NCBI GenBank assembly: GCA_937952155.1
Contig: CALFYH010000079.1
Span: 1-5,798, forward strand
DNA length: 5,798 nt
Origin: an uncultured Saprospiraceae bacterium
GTDB taxonomy: Bacteria > Bacteroidota > Bacteroidia > Chitinophagales > Saprospiraceae
Direction of reading: 5' to 3'
Position numbers and translations under genes: made by a program. This document shows, one piece after another, positions 5,771 through 5,798 of this stretch. The notes under the pieces are model-generated. The model was not told the DNA's origin. It made no database searches and saw only the letters and a list, made by a program, of their open reading frames with translations. Positions within the stretch are counted from its first letter, which is position 1, and each line of letters starts with the position of its first letter.

Positions 5771-5798
5771 CCACGAAGGGATCTCATTAAAAAACCTA
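5762..5798 (-). CDS. Possible 3' end of a convergent gene (partial)
   Basis: On the minus strand an open frame enters from the right edge and ends at a TAA at 5762-5764, giving the tail RFFNEIPSWEK. The stop abuts the stem of the bidirectional-looking terminator, as expected for a gene ending head-on against rplI. Twelve codons, including the stop, are too few to prove a gene, and an open frame this long occurs often by chance. No function can be suggested. Confidence 0.3.
   Translation of the reverse strand, partial: RFFNEIPSWEK

Overview
The window looks like a piece of a Bacteroidota chromosome, perhaps from the Saprospiria/Cytophagia/Flavobacteriia side. It is AT-rich and the start codons lack Shine-Dalgarno sequences. 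Several genes are preceded by the Bacteroidota -7 promoter box TAnnTTTG. The order rpsF-rpsR-rplI without ssb is common in this phylum. One protein combines a periplasmic helix-hairpin-helix (HhH) region with an outer-membrane beta-barrel, and another pairs a KOW-like fold with an Smr domain; both types are familiar from Bacteroidota. No database search was possible, so the taxonomic call is inference.

Left part (1-708, minus strand): the window opens inside a gene on the minus strand, of which only a signal peptide and a few residues remain. Upstream of it lies a 139-codon minus-strand gene that matches only the N-terminal DNA-binding part of family X DNA polymerase (PolX). It stops in the middle of an HhH motif and has no polymerase or PHP domain.

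Middle part (871-4292, plus strand): a gene divergent from the PolX fragment encodes an orphan surface-type lipoprotein behind a recognisable promoter box. A possible terminator hairpin follows. Next comes a probable two-gene unit: a GTG-started exported protein with a ComEA-like HhH pair and a long beta-barrel, then, 19 bases later, a small Smr-domain protein.

Right part (4363-5770, plus strand): a canonical ribosomal protein operon, rpsF (bS6), rpsR (bS18) and rplI (bL9). It has a full Bacteroidota promoter, a small GAAA-capped hairpin at the predicted 5' end of its mRNA, and a strong intrinsic terminator. The last 37 bases may hold the 3' end of a convergent gene sharing that terminator.

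There is no sign of a mobile element, CRISPR array, tRNA or rRNA. Most of the window is ordinary chromosomal backbone. The less ordinary points are the truncated PolX, the pairing of an HhH/beta-barrel protein with an Smr protein, and the rpsF leader hairpin.
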